NCBI GenBank assembly: GCA_002435335.1
Contig: DJMI01000102.1
Location: 1,654-9,070, forward strand
From: Nitrosomonas sp. UBA6494
Lineage (GTDB): Bacteria; Pseudomonadota; Gammaproteobacteria; Burkholderiales; Nitrosomonadaceae
DNA: 7,417 nt
Direction: 5' to 3'
Shown: piece after piece, positions 6,051-7,417 of the stretch
Layout: each line of letters opens with the position of its first letter
How positions within the stretch are numbered: the first letter of the stretch is position 1
Notes under the pieces: generated by a model
What the model was told of the DNA's origin: nothing
The model's input: the letters and a program-made list of their open reading frames with translations, nothing else
Database searches by the model: none
Position numbers and translations under genes: made by a program

Positions 6051-6263
6051 TTATTGTAAAACCAACTTAACCACAGCAAATACACTTAATACAAAAAGCA
6101 ATCCGCCTATCAAGCCGCCTATAATTACATGCACAGGCTTTAATTTAGCCGCATCATTTTCGAGATCATTTTTCCTTCTTATCCCGATAAATGCGTGCAT
6201 AACCGCTTTTGCTATCTGCCAAATCTGTACTTCCGACTCTTTATTTGATGTTTCCTTATTCAT
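6051..6263 (-). CDS. DUF2970 family small membrane protein
   Basis: This is a 70-residue protein with a polar N-terminal part and one C-terminal transmembrane segment (about residues 45-68). The central stretch AKAVMHAFIGIRR (residues 18-30) followed by AAKLKPVHVIIGGLIGGLLF (38-57) matches the DUF2970 pattern, a family found between ctaG and coxC in many betaproteobacterial cox clusters. Its molecular role is not known; the constant position suggests help in oxidase assembly or stability. The ATG (6263-6261) lies 11 bp after the ctaG stop, with no more than a TTTAGAG-type weak ribosome-binding site. Confidence 0.88.
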   Translation of the reverse strand: MNKETSNKESEVQIWQIAKAVMHAFIGIRRKNDLENDAAKLKPVHVIIGGLIGGLLFVLSVFAVVKLVLQ

Positions 6264-6274
6264 CTCTAAACTAC

Positions 6275-6811
6275 TTAATTTTTAGAAACACCTGGTAATT
6301 CAAAGAACGTATACGATATGGTTACTGTTTGCAATTCGACCGGTAACGATGGTTCTATTACAAATTGCACTGGCATTTGTCTGGTTTCGTGCGGTTTCAA
6401 TACCTGTTTTGTGAAACAAAAACACTCAAACTTCTTTAAATACTTTTCAAGATTTCTAGGACTGTAACTCGGAATTGCTTGAGCTATCAACTCACGTTCT
6501 GAATTATTTGTAATTTCATACATAATTGTCACAGGTTCGCCCGGATGAATTTGCGCAGTCCGTTGAAGTGCCTTAAATTCCCAAGGTAACCCCCGGGTAT
6601 TGGCATCAAACTCTATCGTTACTAAGCGAGTTTTGTCTACCTCAATTTCCTTTGCTTTTGCATCCGGACGTAGCAGCTCATTTATGCCTGTTACTTCACA
6701 AAACTTTTCATAAAACGGTACTAATGCATAACCAAACGCAAACATTATTACTGAAAAAATCAATAATTTTTTCAGCATTAATACGTTTAATTTTAATACA
6801 TTACCCACCAT
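6275..6811 (-). CDS. ctaG: Cytochrome c oxidase assembly protein CtaG (Cox11), copper chaperone for CuB
   Basis: CtaG/Cox11 is a membrane-anchored periplasmic copper chaperone that supplies CuB of subunit I. The 178-residue protein has one N-terminal transmembrane segment (about 13-31), the juxtamembrane VPFYEKFCEVTG (residues 31-42) with Cys38, and an immunoglobulin-like domain ending with the copper motif CFCF (C130 and C132) in FECFCFTKQVLKPHETRQMPV (residues 128-148, key residues only). GLPWEFKALQ (74-83) and IPSYSPR (113-119) are also family-conserved. All three copper-binding cysteines are therefore present. The chosen ATG (6811-6809) overlaps the end of the small assembly protein gene by 11 bp and lacks a Shine-Dalgarno, so coupling is likely; an internal start at Met12, just before the membrane segment, is a less likely alternative. 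Confidence 0.96.
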   Translation of the reverse strand: MVGNVLKLNVLMLKKLLIFSVIMFAFGYALVPFYEKFCEVTGINELLRPDAKAKEIEVDKTRLVTIEFDANTRGLPWEFKALQRTAQIHPGEPVTIMYEITNNSERELIAQAIPSYSPRNLEKYLKKFECFCFTKQVLKPHETRQMPVQFVIEPSLPVELQTVTISYTFFELPGVSKN

Positions 6812-6917
6812 ATTTTTTATAAATAGCCATTATGTAAACAGCCACAACGATAATAAGTAAGATAAATGCGGTTCTGTACTTATTACCATTCTTCTTTTTT
6901 TTGGGATCTTGTGACAT
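6801..6917 (-). CDS. Cytochrome oxidase small assembly protein (38 residues)
   Basis: This short gene codes for 38 residues: a charged start MSQDPKKKKNGNKYR, one hydrophobic helix (about residues 17-33, TAFILLIIVVAVYIMAI without its flanks), and a tail ending KKYGG. It sits exactly between coxA (21 bp after its stop) and ctaG (11-bp overlap). Betaproteobacterial clusters carry a tiny single-helix gene in this place, usually annotated as cytochrome oxidase small assembly protein. The predicted topology is N-terminus in the cytoplasm by the positive-inside rule, although both ends are basic. No catalytic motif is expected. An A8 run (6895-6902) encodes the lysine cluster and is slippage-prone. 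The ribosome-binding site is weak. The assignment rests on position, size and topology more than on similarity. Confidence 0.82.
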   Translation of the reverse strand: MSQDPKKKKNGNKYRTAFILLIIVVAVYIMAIYKKYGG

Positions 6918-6938
6918 ATTATTTCATTACAAATTGTT

Positions 6939-7417
6939 TTATTTCACAACTGGCGGTGTTACAAAACTATGATACGGAGCCGGCGAAGGTAAGTGCGTCC
7001 ACTCCAACGTCGTTGCGCCATCCCAAGGTTTTGCTGGTGCTTTTTCTCCGCTTCTGATGCAATTGATTACGATATACAGCAATAACAATTGCGTTGCGCC
7101 AAATCCAAATGCTCCAAGACTTGAAATCATATTGAAATCAGCAAATTGGATATTGTAATCTGGAATTCTACGTGGCATTCCTGCTAATCCCAAGAAGTGC
7201 TGAACGAAGAAAGTCAAGTTGAAGAAGAACATTGACAACCAGAAGTGCCATTTGCCCAGTGTTTCATTATACATACGACCGGTCCATTTTGGCAGCCAGT
7301 AATAAACGCCCGCAAATAATGAGAATAATGCGCCAGATACTAATACATAATGAAAATGTGCAATTACATAGTAGGTATCTTGTACTTGAATATCGATTGG
7401 AACAATTGCGCAAATGA
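6939..7417 (-). CDS. ctaD: Cytochrome c oxidase subunit I, C-terminal part (cut by window edge)
   Basis: Subunit I (CoxA/CtaD) holds haem a and the haem a3-CuB site where oxygen is reduced. The visible 159 residues are the C-terminal third, open to base 7417 with two bases of a further codon. Near the start of the fragment, DTYYVIAHFHYVL contains the two histidines (codons at 7356-7358 and 7350-7352) that ligate haem a3 and haem a. FAGVYYWLPKWTGRMYNE, the helix WHFWLSMFFFNLTFFVQHFL, GLAGMPRRIPDY with the conserved Arg pair near the haem propionates, and the final helix ALGAFGFGATQ-like region complete the family pattern. The C-terminal tail has TTLEWTHLPSPAPYHSF, the usual ending in this family. 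The start, the CuB ligands and the proton channels lie outside the window. It is the most upstream gene of the cluster seen here. Confidence 0.97.
   Translation of the reverse strand, partial: ICAIVPIDIQVQDTYYVIAHFHYVLVSGALFSLFAGVYYWLPKWTGRMYNETLGKWHFWLSMFFFNLTFFVQHFLGLAGMPRRIPDYNIQFADFNMISSLGAFGFGATQLLLLYIVINCIRSGEKAPAKPWDGATTLEWTHLPSPAPYHSFVTPPVVK

Noticed and set aside
6799..6803. TAATG stop-start overlap at the end of the small assembly gene as an alternative ctaG start
   Set aside because: This ATG is out of the ctaG frame and meets a stop codon two codons later; the in-frame ATG at 6811-6809 is kept.
6866..7417. Plus-strand open frames at 6866-7057 and 7232-7417
   Set aside because: They are antisense to coxA and the small assembly gene, with no domain and no ribosome-binding site that would support them.

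Overview
The window looks like an ordinary chromosomal segment of a betaproteobacterium, most likely in or near the Nitrosomonadales. This rests on the cox cluster order (coxA, small assembly protein, ctaG, DUF2970, coxC, SURF1, SCO-like, ctaB), which is a betaproteobacterial arrangement, and on the moderate-to-low GC by eye. The genus is not provable from this sequence alone.

Layout. (1) 1-697, minus strand: a pilus-type CheW/PilI-like adaptor, followed by the first 63 codons of argB (N-acetylglutamate kinase), which runs off the left edge. (2) 698-809: a short divergent intergenic region that carries two near-identical 15-bp direct repeats. (3) 810-2785, plus strand: a two-gene unit of a double-BON-domain outer-membrane-type lipoprotein (DolP/YraP-like) and a GlcD/D-lactate-dehydrogenase-type FAD oxidase. 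(4) 2786-2846: a convergent junction filled by a perfect 19-bp inverted repeat, probably a shared bidirectional terminator. (5) 2847-7417, minus strand: the aa3-type cytochrome c oxidase cluster. Read in the direction of transcription it is coxA/ctaD (3' part only), a 38-residue small assembly protein, ctaG (Cox11), a DUF2970 protein, coxC, a 95-bp structured gap, SURF1, a SCO-like thioredoxin-fold protein, and ctaB (haem O synthase).

How the genes work together. CoxA and CoxC are structural subunits of the terminal oxidase. CtaG delivers copper to CuB in CoxA. SURF1 helps haem a insertion. The SCO-like protein probably handles thiol chemistry or copper at the CuA site of subunit II. CtaB makes haem O, the precursor of haem A. 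The haem A synthase gene (ctaA/COX15), which many relatives carry between the SCO-like gene and ctaB, is not here: only 47 bp separate the two. The DUF2909 gene often found after coxC is also absent; its place is taken by a 95-bp gap with nested and mutually exclusive hairpins.

I found no mobile element, CRISPR array, tRNA or rRNA, and nothing that amounts to a new biological system. The points most worth a second look are the direct repeats in the divergent promoter region, the structured coxC-SURF1 gap, the missing ctaA, and the SCO-like protein that seems to lack the copper-binding histidine.
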